Assembly (NCBI RefSeq): GCF_008297975.1
Contig: NZ_VLNY01000011.1
Coordinates: 62,001-126,000, forward strand
Direction: 5' to 3'
Origin: Antrihabitans cavernicola
GTDB taxonomy: Bacteria; Actinomycetota; Actinomycetes; Mycobacteriales; Mycobacteriaceae
DNA: 64,000 nucleotides
The translations under genes were made by a program, and so were the position numbers. Shown here piece after piece: positions 37,632-46,728 of this stretch (its first letter is position 1; each line of letters opens with the position of its first letter). The notes under the pieces are model-generated. The model was not told the DNA's origin and did no database searches. It saw only the letters and a list, made by a program, of their open reading frames with translations.

Positions 37632-39923
37632 ATGACAGCCACCGACGACGCCGAGGACGATTCCGAGAGCACGAGCCTTTCGCAGTGGCTGGCCTCGCGA
37701 TCGGATGGTGAACTGCTCGAGCTGCTGCGCCTGCGCCCCGATCTGACCATTCCGCTACCCGCAACGATGGACGTTCTCGCAGGCCGCGCCGAACAGCGGG
37801 CGTCGGTCATGCGCGCCGCGGACGAACTCAACACCCTCGCCCTCGCGGTCATCGAAGCCCTCGCGCTCAGTGGCGCGCACACCGACGCGGTGCGACGCGA
37901 CGAGATTGCCGACATGCTGCGCGGCCGCGCGCCCGCCAAGGCCGTGACCGCGGCATTCGAACAACTTCGGGCGCGCGCTCTGATCTGGGGCAACAAACGG
38001 CTGCGACTACTTCCGACGGCTGTCGATGTGGTGCCGTGGCCGGTCGGACGCTCACTGGAGCCCGTCGAGCCGATGTCCGAGGAGCAGATCGACGCCGGCC
38101 TGGCGATGATCACGCCTGCCGAACAGTCGCTGATCGAGCGCCTCGCCCATACTTCGCCGATCGGACGCACGCGCGACGCCGCGCCGGGAACCCCCGCCGA
38201 TCGCCCCGTCCAACGCCTGCTGGCCGCCGGGCTGTTGATCTGGGTCGACGAGCAGACAGTCGAGCTACCGCATCAGGTCGGACAGCTGCTGCGCGGCGAG
38301 CCCGTCGCAGATCCGGCGATACTGTCGTCGCCCGAGGTCAAAGGCGTCAAGCACAAGCTGGCCGAGGTCAACGGTGCCGCGGCAGGCGAGGCACTGGAAC
38401 TGCTCCGCCATTGCGGCGGCATCCTCGAGGCGCTGGGCGACTCGCCTGCCCCTGCATTGCGTGCGGGCGGCATGGGTGTTCGCGAGCTGCGACGCGTCGG
38501 GAAGCGGCTCGGCATCGACGAACCGCGGGTCAGCTTGCTTGTCGAACTCCTCGCCGCGGCCGGGCTCCTTGTCAGCGGACGTCCAGACCCGTCACCGCCG
38601 ACGGACGCGGTGGAGGACTACTGGGCCCCGACGACGGTCGCAGACGCCTGGCTCGATGCACCGCCGTCCCGCCGCTGGGCGGTCCTGGCCGGTGCGTGGA
38701 TCGACCTGGCGCGTAGGCCGTCGCTCATCGGGTTGCGCGACGCGAACGACAAGCCCATCGCCGCGTTGTCCGACGAAGTCCGCAGTGCTGTCGCCCCGCG
38801 CGACCGGCGTCTGGTGCTGTCCGTGATCGCGGAATTGGGCACGGGTGAGTCCACGGATGCGTCGACGATCTCGCGCGCGCTGGCCTGGCGACGGCCGCGT
38901 TGGGCCCATCGTTTCAATCACGGAGCCGTGCAGCACACGCTGTCCGAGGCCGAGTCGATCGGCGTGATCGGTCGCGGTGCGCTCAGCTCGCCAGGTCGAG
39001 CCCTGCTGCACGGCGGCGACGCCGAAGCCGAGATGGACTCGGCGCTACCGCCACCCGTCGACTACGTGTTGGTGCAGGCAGACCTCACGGTGATCGCACC
39101 CGGACCGTTGACACCGGAGCTGCTGAGCAAGATCGTGCGAGTCGCCGATGTCGAATCCGCCGGTGGCGCAACGGTGTATCGGATCAGCGAGACCAGCGTG
39201 CGACGCGCGCTGGACTCCGGGCTCACCGCCTCGGAACTCCACTCGTTGTTCGAGATCCACTCGCGCACGTCGATCCCGCAGTCGTTGACGTATTTGATCG
39301 ACGACGTGTCCCGCCGTCACGGTCAGCTGCGTGCCGGGGTCGCCGAGTCGTTCATCCGTTGCGACGACCCCGCTCTGCTTGCGCAGGTGCTGGCGTCGCC
39401 GGTCGCGGAGAAGCTCGCGCTGCGCTCGCTCGCGCCGACGGTGGCCATCTCCCAGGCGACGTTGCACGACGTCCTCAACGAGCTGCGCGCTGCCGGCTTC
39501 GCGCCTGCGGGTGAGGACTCGTCGGGAACCATCGTGGAACTGCGGCAGCGCGGCGCACGCATCGCTGCACGGCGTATCCGTCCGCAGCTACGAGTGCCCG
39601 CGATGCCCAGCGACGAGCAGCTCGTGAGCCTGATCGGCGAACTACGGGCCGGCGAGCGGGCAGCTCGGGCCAACCGCGGGGCGCCGGTGCGTTACAACGG
39701 CTCGCGCGCCACCGGTGCGGCCACGATTGCACTGCTGCAACTGGCGGTGCGCGTGCGGCGCAGCGTGAGCATCGGTTATGTCGATGCCGCGGGTACGGCC
39801 ACCGAGCGGATCGTGGAGCCGATCCGCGTCGGCGGCGGTCAGCTGGAGGCTCTAGACCCCGCAACAGGTGCGATCCGCAACTTCACGCTGCATCGGATAG
39901 CAGCGGTCGCGCTGGTCGAGTAG
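37632..39923 (+). CDS. Helicase-associated (Helicase_C_3) protein with WYL-like end
   Basis: A 763-residue actinobacterial protein with no Walker motifs. The middle and C-terminal regions resemble the Helicase_C_3/XPB-associated family ('DYVLVQADLTVIAPGPLTPE'). The end ('SIGYVDAAGTATERIVEPIR', 'LHRIAAVALV') looks like a WYL-type ligand fold. In M. tuberculosis the homologous gene lies directly next to the XPB helicase; here the XPB gene is 4.2 kb downstream on the same strand. A shared DNA-repair role is inference. The ATG at 37632 is used; TTG 37623 is possible. Confidence 0.88.
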   Translation: MTATDDAEDDSESTSLSQWLASRSDGELLELLRLRPDLTIPLPATMDVLAGRAEQRASVMRAADELNTLALAVIEALALSGAHTDAVRRDEIADMLRGRAPAKAVTAAFEQLRARALIWGNKRLRLLPTAVDVVPWPVGRSLEPVEPMSEEQIDAGLAMITPAEQSLIERLAHTSPIGRTRDAAPGTPADRPVQRLLAAGLLIWVDEQTVELPHQVGQLLRGEPVADPAILSSPEVKGVKHKLAEVNGAAAGEALELLRHCGGILEALGDSPAPALRAGGMGVRELRRVGKRLGIDEPRVSLLVELLAAAGLLVSGRPDPSPPTDAVEDYWAPTTVADAWLDAPPSRRWAVLAGAWIDLARRPSLIGLRDANDKPIAALSDEVRSAVAPRDRRLVLSVIAELGTGESTDASTISRALAWRRPRWAHRFNHGAVQHTLSEAESIGVIGRGALSSPGRALLHGGDAEAEMDSALPPPVDYVLVQADLTVIAPGPLTPELLSKIVRVADVESAGGATVYRISETSVRRALDSGLTASELHSLFEIHSRTSIPQSLTYLIDDVSRRHGQLRAGVAESFIRCDDPALLAQVLASPVAEKLALRSLAPTVAISQATLHDVLNELRAAGFAPAGEDSSGTIVELRQRGARIAARRIRPQLRVPAMPSDEQLVSLIGELRAGERAARANRGAPVRYNGSRATGAATIALLQLAVRVRRSVSIGYVDAAGTATERIVEPIRVGGGQLEALDPATGAIRNFTLHRIAAVALVE

Positions 39924-39926
39924 GAC

Positions 39927-40490
39927 TCACCATTCGCTGCGAACAGCCCGCTCCGACACCGGAACCGCGGTGGACGTACCGACCGTGAACTGGTTCTCCG
40001 GGCGAGGCAGCCCGTAGTGTCCACGCAGTGTGGTCTCGGTGTACTCGGTACGCGGCAAGCCACGCTCCTGCAGGATCGGAACGACGCTGTCCACGAACTT
40101 CTTCAGCCCGGACGGCAGCGCAGGCATGATGTTGAAGCCGTCGGCCGCACCGTTGTGGAACCAGTACTCGATGGTGTCCGCCACCTGCACCGGCGTGCCG
40201 GCGAAGGTGCGATGTCCACGACCCCCACCCAGGCGCCCGATCAACTGGCGCACGGTGAGCTTCTCGCGGCGGGCAAGCTCGACGATCAGGGTGTAGCGGC
40301 TCTTCGCGCCTTCGATCTCGTGCTCGGACGATCCGGCCTACACGAGCAGCGGGTAGCCCTGCGGCGATCGCGGAACGTTCAGCGGGCCTGCGACTTTGAA
40401 GTATTCGCACTCGTGCTCGATGGCGTGCACCTTGCTGGAATCGCCGTGGATCGCTGCGTCCTTGTCGGCGACGATCGCGTCGTCTTCCCA
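39927..40490 (-). pseudogene. LLM-class monooxygenase remnant (NtaA/SnaA/DszA type)
   Basis: This is the C-terminal third of a flavin-dependent LLM monooxygenase. The recognisable sequence starts abruptly at 'WEDDAIVADKDAAIHGD', continues through 'GPLNVPRSPQGYPLLV' and then meets an in-frame TAG (40338-40340) where relatives have Gln ('LLVQAGSSE'). The same frame continues 'AGSSEHEIEGAKSRY', 'FAGTPVQVADTIEYWF' and the normal C-terminus. The N-terminal two thirds are absent. Truncation plus nonsense codon make it a pseudogene. Confidence 0.85.
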
Positions 40491-40601
40491 GGGGGAAGCG
40501 GTAAAGCACAATGGGCGGCTTAACGAACACGTCCTAGTTGGACCGCCTGGCCAGCGAAGACAGGTGACCGGATGGATCGATATGAGCGCGGTCATGCCGG
40601 T

Positions 40602-41231
40602 TCAGATGTGTTTGCTTGTCGTGGTGGGCAGCGGAGCACCGACCAATGTTTCCAACCCATGAACGAGCTGATCGGTTGGCAGAAGCGGGTCAACGACGCG
40701 TTGCAGGGAAATGCCCAGGATCAGCCCGAGCAGCAGCACGGCGGTGCCATCCCAGTCGGCGTCGGTTTTGAACGCGCCCTGCTCGGCCGCTACGCGCACA
40801 GACGCGGCGAGCTGGGCACGCATGCGCGCATAGCGTTGTGATAGCAGGGGTCGTAGCTCGTCCCGCGTGGCCATGACAACGGACAATTCGAGTTCGAATC
40901 GGGCCCACTGCCGGTCCCCGATAGTGCGCTGCACCCAATCGCGCAGGATCACCATCCACGCCTGGACGGACGGGCCGGCTTCGGCCAGCACTCCGAGCAC
41001 GCGCAGAGTCTCGCGCTGGTAGAGCTCTTCAATGGCAGCGCTCGCCAGTTCGGGTTTCCCGCCGAAATTGGAGTACACCGCGCCTGTCGAGTAACCGGCC
41101 GCGTCCGCGATCTGCTCGAGTGAGCAGGCGTTGTAGCCGTGCTCGAGGAACATCGAAACCGCAGCATCCAGGACGCGGCGATGGGTGCGCTCCTTGCTTT
41201 CAGCGCGGGAAACACGGGCCACGGCAAACAT
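40602..41231 (-). CDS. TetR-family regulator of the monooxygenase island
   Basis: A TetR repressor of about 209 residues with HTH 'CSLEQIADAAGYSTGAVYSN' and a helical C-domain ('TAVLLLGLILGISLQRVVDP'). The ATG at 41231 has AAGG 5 nt upstream; an ATG at 41258 is the alternative. It is divergent from the BVMO-SDR operon, with a partly palindromic AT-rich site at 41267-41288 in between, so it most likely represses that operon. Confidence 0.9.
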   Translation of the reverse strand: MFAVARVSRAESKERTHRRVLDAAVSMFLEHGYNACSLEQIADAAGYSTGAVYSNFGGKPELASAAIEELYQRETLRVLGVLAEAGPSVQAWMVILRDWVQRTIGDRQWARFELELSVVMATRDELRPLLSQRYARMRAQLAASVRVAAEQGAFKTDADWDGTAVLLLGLILGISLQRVVDPLLPTDQLVHGLETLVGAPLPTTTSKHI

Positions 41232-41266
41232 CGTAGCCTTGCGCGAAATGGCACCCATCTGAATAA

Positions 41267-41288
41267 TCCAATTATCGTAATTCTTGGA
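41267..41288. promoter_or_regulatory. Candidate TetR operator in the BVMO promoter region
   Basis: An AT-rich stretch holds the perfect repeat AATTA-TCG-TAATT (41270-41282), enclosed by TCCAA and TTGGA arms (41267-41271 and 41284-41288), between the divergent TetR and monooxygenase genes. Position and symmetry suit a TetR dimer. Confidence 0.45.
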
Positions 41289-41305
41289 CTATCTAAAGGG
41301 GCCCC

Positions 41306-42838
41306 GTGACGCCACGCACACAGGATCGGATTGCGGACAGTGGAGAGCGGGTCTATCACACGGTCGTGATCGGTGCGGGACTCGCCGGGCTGGCTGCGGC
41401 GTACAAGCTCGACCGGGCCGGGTTCACCGACTTCGTTGTGCTGGAGAAGGCCGATCGGGTCGGGGGCACCTGGCGCGACAACACTTATCCCGGTTGTGGC
41501 GTTGACATCCCGTCGCCGGTGTACTCGTTCTCGTTCAATCCGAATCCGGACTGGGCGCACAATTTCGCGAGCCAGCCCGAGATTTTGGCTTACATCGAGC
41601 AGACGGTCGCCGAATTCGGCCTCGACCGCTACGTCAGCTTCGGTACCGAAGCCATCGAGGCGACCTGGTCCGATGAGCGGCGCCGGTGGCTACTGAACAC
41701 CACGCAGGGCCGCTACGTTGCCCAGTTTCTGATCGGCGCTGCGGGTCCGATCACTGAACCGCGGCTTCCCGAGGTCGAGGGTTTGGACCGGTTTACCGGA
41801 GAAGTGTTCCACTCCGCTCGGTGGAACCACGACTACGACCTGACCGGCAAGCGGGTCGCGGTCATCGGCACCGGCGCTTCCGCCGTGCAATTCATTCCCG
41901 AAATTGCACCCCACGTGGCGCAACTGCATGTGCTGCAGCGCACCGCATCCTGGGTGGTACCCCGCCTGGACATCCCGTTCCCGACGCCCGCACGGGCGCT
42001 GTTTCGGTGGATGCCTGGAACCCAACGTGCCGTCCGGTTCGGTCTCGATAGCATCCTGCGCAGCCTCAGCGCGGCGATGCAACACGAGCGTGCCGCACGA
42101 CTGCTGAACCCGATCGGTCTGGCACACCTGTATGCCCAAGTGCGCGACCCTGAACTGCGCGCCGCGTTGACGCCGCTGTTCACCATGGGATGCAAGCGGC
42201 TACTGCTGTCCAACACGTACCTGCCCGCGTTAGCTCGGGACAACGTCGAACTCATCCCGCACGCCTTGACCCGCATCACAGAGCGAGGTGTGGTGGCCGC
42301 AGACGGCAGTGAGCGTGTGGTCGACGCCATCATCTTCGGTACCGGATTCGACGTCAGCCATCCGCCGATCGCCGGACGCGTTCGCGGGGCCGACGGCCGA
42401 CTGCTGTCTGAGCGCTGGGCTAAAAGTCCCGAGGCTTATTTGGCCACCACCGCCCCGGGCGTGCCGAACCTCTTCATCCTGCTCGGCCCCAACATTCTGG
42501 TGTACAACTCGTTCCTCGACCTGGCCGAGCGTCAACTCGACTACATCGTCGACGCGCTCACCACCGCTCTCGAGCGTGGCATCGAGACGATCGAGATCCC
42601 AGAGGCCGTGACACGCGCCTTCAACGACAAGGTCCAGCACGCGCTCAGTCGCACCGTCTTCAACAACGGTGGCTGCGCCAGCTACTACCTCGACGAGAAC
42701 GGCCGCAACTTCGCGGCGTGGCCGTGGTCGACGACCCGGTTACGCAAGACATTGTCCCGCTTCGACATCGAGAACTACACCCAGACGCAGAGTGCAGCGG
42801 AACCCGCCGGGCACGCCCACGACCTCGCCACCCGATAA
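41306..42838 (+). CDS. Flavin-containing (Baeyer-Villiger-type) monooxygenase
   Basis: A class B flavoprotein monooxygenase of 510 residues using FAD and NADPH to insert oxygen next to a ketone or at a heteroatom. It has the FAD motif 'VVIGAGLAGLAAAYKL' (about 20-35), the BVMO fingerprint 'FTGEVFHSARWNHD', the NADPH motif 'VAVIGTGASAVQFIPE' and 'DAIIFGTGFD'. The GTG at 41306 follows AAAGGGG. It forms an operon with an SDR 24 bp downstream, which could make the ketone substrate from an alcohol. Substrate unknown. Confidence 0.93.
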   Translation: MTPRTQDRIADSGERVYHTVVIGAGLAGLAAAYKLDRAGFTDFVVLEKADRVGGTWRDNTYPGCGVDIPSPVYSFSFNPNPDWAHNFASQPEILAYIEQTVAEFGLDRYVSFGTEAIEATWSDERRRWLLNTTQGRYVAQFLIGAAGPITEPRLPEVEGLDRFTGEVFHSARWNHDYDLTGKRVAVIGTGASAVQFIPEIAPHVAQLHVLQRTASWVVPRLDIPFPTPARALFRWMPGTQRAVRFGLDSILRSLSAAMQHERAARLLNPIGLAHLYAQVRDPELRAALTPLFTMGCKRLLLSNTYLPALARDNVELIPHALTRITERGVVAADGSERVVDAIIFGTGFDVSHPPIAGRVRGADGRLLSERWAKSPEAYLATTAPGVPNLFILLGPNILVYNSFLDLAERQLDYIVDALTTALERGIETIEIPEAVTRAFNDKVQHALSRTVFNNGGCASYYLDENGRNFAAWPWSTTRLRKTLSRFDIENYTQTQSAAEPAGHAHDLATR

Positions 42839-42862
42839 CAAACCGAACCGGAGATCCAACAA

Positions 42863-43717
42863 GTGACCAATTCATCACTGCAGGGCCGAGTCGTGCTGAT
42901 CACCGGTGCCGCCCGCGGTATCGGTCTCGCCACCGCCGAAGCATTCGCCGCCTCCGGCGCAACGGTCGCGATCGGCGACATCGATGGCGACCTAGCAAGC
43001 CGCAGCGCCGCCGCACTGGCTGCGCGTACCGATGCGACGGTGGTCGGTGTGCGGGTCGATGTCACCGACCGCGAATCATTTGCCGGGTTCTTCGCCGAAG
43101 CCGAGACACTGGTGGGGGCGGCCGACATCCTGATCAACAATGCCGGCATCATGCCCACGGGGTACTTCGTCGATGAATCTCCCGGACTCACCGATCGGCA
43201 GATCGACATCAATGTCCGCGGGGTGACGAACGGATCCCGCCTGGCTGCAACCCGGTTTCTCGAACGCGGGACAGGTCATATTGTCAACATTGCCTCGGTA
43301 GCGGCCATCACCGCCGAGGCAGGTCTTGCGACCTACTGCGGCACGAAGCATTTTGTTCTCGGATTCACCGAGGCGCTGCGCCGCGAACTGCACCCCCATG
43401 GTGTCGGTGTCACCGTTGTCCTTCCGGGTTTCATCAACACTGAACTGTCCGCAGGGACGGTCGTGCCGCGATGGGCCCACGCTCTGGCCTGCCGAGAACC
43501 AGAGGATGTAGCGGCGGGCATTGTGGCAGCAGTCCGCGCAGACTCCTCACGGGTGACCGTTCCCGCATCGCTCGGCCTTCTGATCAAGTCGATGGCACTG
43601 CTGCCAGAACGTGCCAGTCACGCCATACAACACGCGCTCAATTTCGACACGACAATGACCGGTGCGGATCCAGAGCAACGCGCGGCTTACCACCGCCGTA
43701 TTACCGGAACACAATAG
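42863..43717 (+). CDS. Short-chain dehydrogenase/reductase beside the BVMO
   Basis: A classical SDR of 284 residues: 'LITGAARGIGLATAEAF', 'ILINNAGIMPTG', catalytic Ser in 'NIASVAAITAEAGLA' and Y-C-G-T-K for YxxxK. The C-terminal 60 residues are longer than the minimal fold and may bind the substrate. The GTG at 42863 has GGAG 9 nt upstream. Alcohol dehydrogenase plus BVMO is a common pair for ring or chain cleavage of alcohols and ketones. Confidence 0.92.
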   Translation: MTNSSLQGRVVLITGAARGIGLATAEAFAASGATVAIGDIDGDLASRSAAALAARTDATVVGVRVDVTDRESFAGFFAEAETLVGAADILINNAGIMPTGYFVDESPGLTDRQIDINVRGVTNGSRLAATRFLERGTGHIVNIASVAAITAEAGLATYCGTKHFVLGFTEALRRELHPHGVGVTVVLPGFINTELSAGTVVPRWAHALACREPEDVAAGIVAAVRADSSRVTVPASLGLLIKSMALLPERASHAIQHALNFDTTMTGADPEQRAAYHRRITGTQ

Positions 43718-44168
43718 GCATCAGAGGGTCCTGTAGCAGACTGGCATTTTGCCCACAGGACGGACTCGATTTTCGCCGAACCCAACACGCGCGATGACTA
43801 CGGCACCATTCGCATACGCTTGCCGAGCTGTATCGCGTGTTCGCGGGTCGCGTCACCCCTTATTAGTGCTCGAACTCCATGCCTAAGTCTGGACGGCGCA
43901 AAGTTCCGATAGGTTCCTCAAGACCAAATCTGCAGGTCGGCTCTGGTTCGTGCCGACGATCCGGTGGCGGTGATCGCGGGCCACCATGTGACCGAAGAAC
44001 TCTGGCACGAACATCGTTCGAACTCCACCCCGGCCGGTCGGACGAGCAGTGTTGACCGCTGCAGTGAGGTGAGTCCCTGGACTCAAAAAACGCGCACGGG
44101 CGGCGAAGCCGCAACTCGTGGACAATGGACAGGCTGGGTACTTCCGGCACGCACCACGAGGAGGCTCT
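43718..44168. other. Gene-free region at the right side of the island
   Basis: No convincing gene is seen in these 451 bp. A nested hairpin (GTCCTGT/ACAGGAC at 43728-43761, with an inner GGC-ATTTT-GCC) just after the SDR may be its terminator. The rest has stop-rich frames on both strands and may be decayed sequence left by the insertion. Confidence 0.5.
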
Positions 44169-45827
44169 GTGACCGACGGACCATTGATCGTCCAGTCCGA
44201 CAAGACGCTGCTGCTCGAGATCGATCACGATCTCGCCCAGGCGGCACGGCAGGCGATCGCGCCGTTCGCGGAGCTCGAACGTGCGCCGGAGCACGTGCAC
44301 ACCTATCGCGTCACCCCGCTCGCCCTGTGGAACGCCCGCGCGGCAGGCCACGATGCCGAGCAGGTGGTCGACGCCCTTGTCACCTACTCCCGGTACGCGG
44401 TTCCGCAGCCGCTGCTGGTCGACATCGTCGACACCATGGCGCGCTACGGGCGGCTGCAGCTGGTGAAGAGCCCGGTGCACGGCCTCACCCTGGTCAGCCT
44501 GGACCGCGCCGTTCTCGAAGAGGTGCTCCGGCACAAGAAGATCGCACCGATGCTCGGCGCGCGCATCGACGACGACACCGTCCTGGTCCATCCCAGCGAA
44601 CGCGGCCGCGTCAAGCAGATGCTGCTGAAGATCGGCTGGCCCGCCGAGGATCTCGCAGGCTACGTCGACGGCGAGGCACACCCGATCGAGCTCGACTTCG
44701 GCCCCGACAACTGGGAGCTGCGCGATTACCAGGAGATGGCCGCCGACTCGTTCTGGGCGGGCGGATCCGGCGTGGTCGTACTCCCCTGCGGCGCGGGCAA
44801 GACCATGGTCGGTGCGGCGGCGATGGCGAAGGCGAAGGCAACCACGCTGATCCTGGTCACCAACACGGTCGCCGGTCGGCAATGGAAGCGCGAGCTGATC
44901 GCCCGTACCTCGCTGACCGAGGAAGAGATCGGCGAATACTCCGGTGAGCGCAAGGAGATTCGCCCCGTCACCATCGCGACGTATCAGGTGATCACCCGCC
45001 GCACCAAGGGCGAGTACAAGCATCTGGAGCTCTTCGACTCCCGCGACTGGGGCCTGGTCATCTACGACGAGGTGCATCTTCTGCCCGCGCCGGTCTTCCG
45101 GATGACAGCCGACCTGCAATCGCGTCGTCGGCTCGGCCTCACCGCCACTCTGGTGCGCGAGGACGGTCGCGAAGGCGACGTGTTCTCACTCATCGGACCC
45201 AAGCGCTACGACGCACCCTGGAAGGACATCGAGGCACAGGGCTGGATCGCCCCCGCAGATTGCGTCGAGGTCCGCGTCACGCTCACCGATGCCGAGCGCA
45301 TGTCCTACGCCGTCGCCGAACCGGAGGAGCGCTACAAGCTGTGCTCCACCGCACGAACCAAGGTGGCGGTGGTCAAATCGATTCTGGATCGGCACAAGGG
45401 TGCACCAGCGCTGGTGATCGGCGCCTACCTGGATCAGCTCGACCAACTCGGCGAGGCCTTGAACGCTCCGATCATTCAGGGTTCGACCAAGACCAAGGAG
45501 CGCGAGTTGCTGTTCGACTCGTTCCGCAACGGCGAGATTCCGGTGTTGGTGGTCAGCAAGGTCGCGAACTTCTCGATCGACCTACCGGAGGCATCGGTCG
45601 CCGTCCAGGTGTCCGGCACGTTCGGTTCCCGGCAGGAAGAGGCGCAGCGCCTCGGTCGGCTGCTGCGGCCGAAACACGATGGCGGACAAGCACATTTCTA
45701 TTCCGTCGTCGCCCGGGACACGCTCGACGCCGAGTACGCGGCACACCGTCAGCGCTTCCTTGCCGAGCAGGGCTACGCGTATCGGATCACCGACGCCGAC
45801 GACCTGCTGGGTCCGGCAATCGGCTAG
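44169..45827 (+). CDS. XPB/ERCC3-type DNA repair helicase
   Basis: A superfamily 2 helicase of 552 residues, homologous to archaeal and eukaryotic XPB. The N-terminal 170 residues include the damage-recognition-like region. Motifs: Walker A 'LPCGAGKT' (K211), DEVH box 'VIYDEVH' (300-303), 'GLTATLVRED' with the R-E-D element, and C-terminal 'ERELLFDSFRNGEIPVLVVS' and 'EEAQRLGRLLRP'. Actinobacterial XPB unwinds 3'-5' in vitro; its pathway is unsettled. The GTG at 44169 has GGAGG 4 nt upstream. Its stop overlaps that of the convergent cutinase-like gene. Confidence 0.95.
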   Translation: MTDGPLIVQSDKTLLLEIDHDLAQAARQAIAPFAELERAPEHVHTYRVTPLALWNARAAGHDAEQVVDALVTYSRYAVPQPLLVDIVDTMARYGRLQLVKSPVHGLTLVSLDRAVLEEVLRHKKIAPMLGARIDDDTVLVHPSERGRVKQMLLKIGWPAEDLAGYVDGEAHPIELDFGPDNWELRDYQEMAADSFWAGGSGVVVLPCGAGKTMVGAAAMAKAKATTLILVTNTVAGRQWKRELIARTSLTEEEIGEYSGERKEIRPVTIATYQVITRRTKGEYKHLELFDSRDWGLVIYDEVHLLPAPVFRMTADLQSRRRLGLTATLVREDGREGDVFSLIGPKRYDAPWKDIEAQGWIAPADCVEVRVTLTDAERMSYAVAEPEERYKLCSTARTKVAVVKSILDRHKGAPALVIGAYLDQLDQLGEALNAPIIQGSTKTKERELLFDSFRNGEIPVLVVSKVANFSIDLPEASVAVQVSGTFGSRQEEAQRLGRLLRPKHDGGQAHFYSVVARDTLDAEYAAHRQRFLAEQGYAYRITDADDLLGPAIG

Positions 45828-46650
45828 GCGGCCATGATCTCGCGTGCCATCCACTGCGTTGCTGTGACGCCGGGAATCACCTCGTACTCGTCGTAATGGG
45901 TGTGCACGCCTGATCGCAGATAGTGCTCGATGAGGCGCACGGTGTTGCCGACCCTGCCGAGCGGACACCACCCAGACCCGACGACAGCTCGGGAAACATC
46001 GAACCCTTCGGCCGCAGCTGCACCTTCTCGATCGCATGCTGTATCGACCGCACGGGATGTCGGCTGGTGATCTGCGACGTCAGGTCGGACACGAGATTCA
46101 ACACCGAGGTGGTCGGATCGGTGGAGCAGATGACATCGCCGGGTGCGCAGAACGTCGAAACGACGCCGCGCAACGAACCCCACGACCCGCGCGGCCCCGA
46201 GATGCCCTCGCCACCGGCATCGGGGCCGACGATTTCGCCACGATTCCGATGCGGATCGGAGAACAGGCCGACGGCAACGATCCGCGCTGTGGTGTGACCG
46301 AACAGACTCGTCGCATGCCCCACGGTGTGGCACACGTCGCCGACGATCGCCGCACCTTGCGAGTAGCCAAGTAGGGCAACGGCTCCCGCCGTGTCGTCGA
46401 GGGTCTCCCACAGTGCCGTCCACAGGCGCGCCCGACCGATGGCGGCGCTGTCGTCGTAGCAGGTCGGCGCACCGTATTCGGCCGGGTACGGGATCCACCG
46501 AGCGGTCCACGAATCGTCGAGTCGATCCGTCACGTCGGCCAGCAGGCCGCGAACCCGGCTTCCATCGTCGTCCGGGCCGCACTCCCCGGTTCCGCCGACC
46601 ACCAGGACCGTCTTGTTCGGCTCCATGACCTCACAACGAGAGAGCACCAT
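45824..46650 (-). pseudogene. Frameshifted cutinase/LysB-like esterase
   Basis: A serine-esterase gene split over two frames. The first frame (from ATG 46650, with AGGA 7 nt upstream) gives 'KTVLVVGGTGECGPDDDG', the nucleophile 'LLGYSQGAA' and the Asp region 'APGDVICSTD', and loses similarity after 'KGSMFPELSS'. The second frame resumes as 'NTVRLIEHYLRSGVHTHYDE' with the probable catalytic His and ends 'WMAREIMAA' at 45824. The shift falls at about 45945-46005. There is no signal peptide, so it resembles phage lysin B mycolate esterases or cytoplasmic cutinase-like proteins. Confidence 0.72.
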
Positions 46651-46728
46651 GTGCCGTTCCTGATTTGTCGATATTTCAACGACAAAAACCTAAGTGGAGG
46701 AAACGTCTCCGTGTGCTAGGAATAGGAC

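Noticed and set aside
43883-44203. 106-residue minus-strand frame in the gene-free region
   Set aside because: No ribosome-binding site and no recognisable motif; it overlaps the start of the XPB gene.
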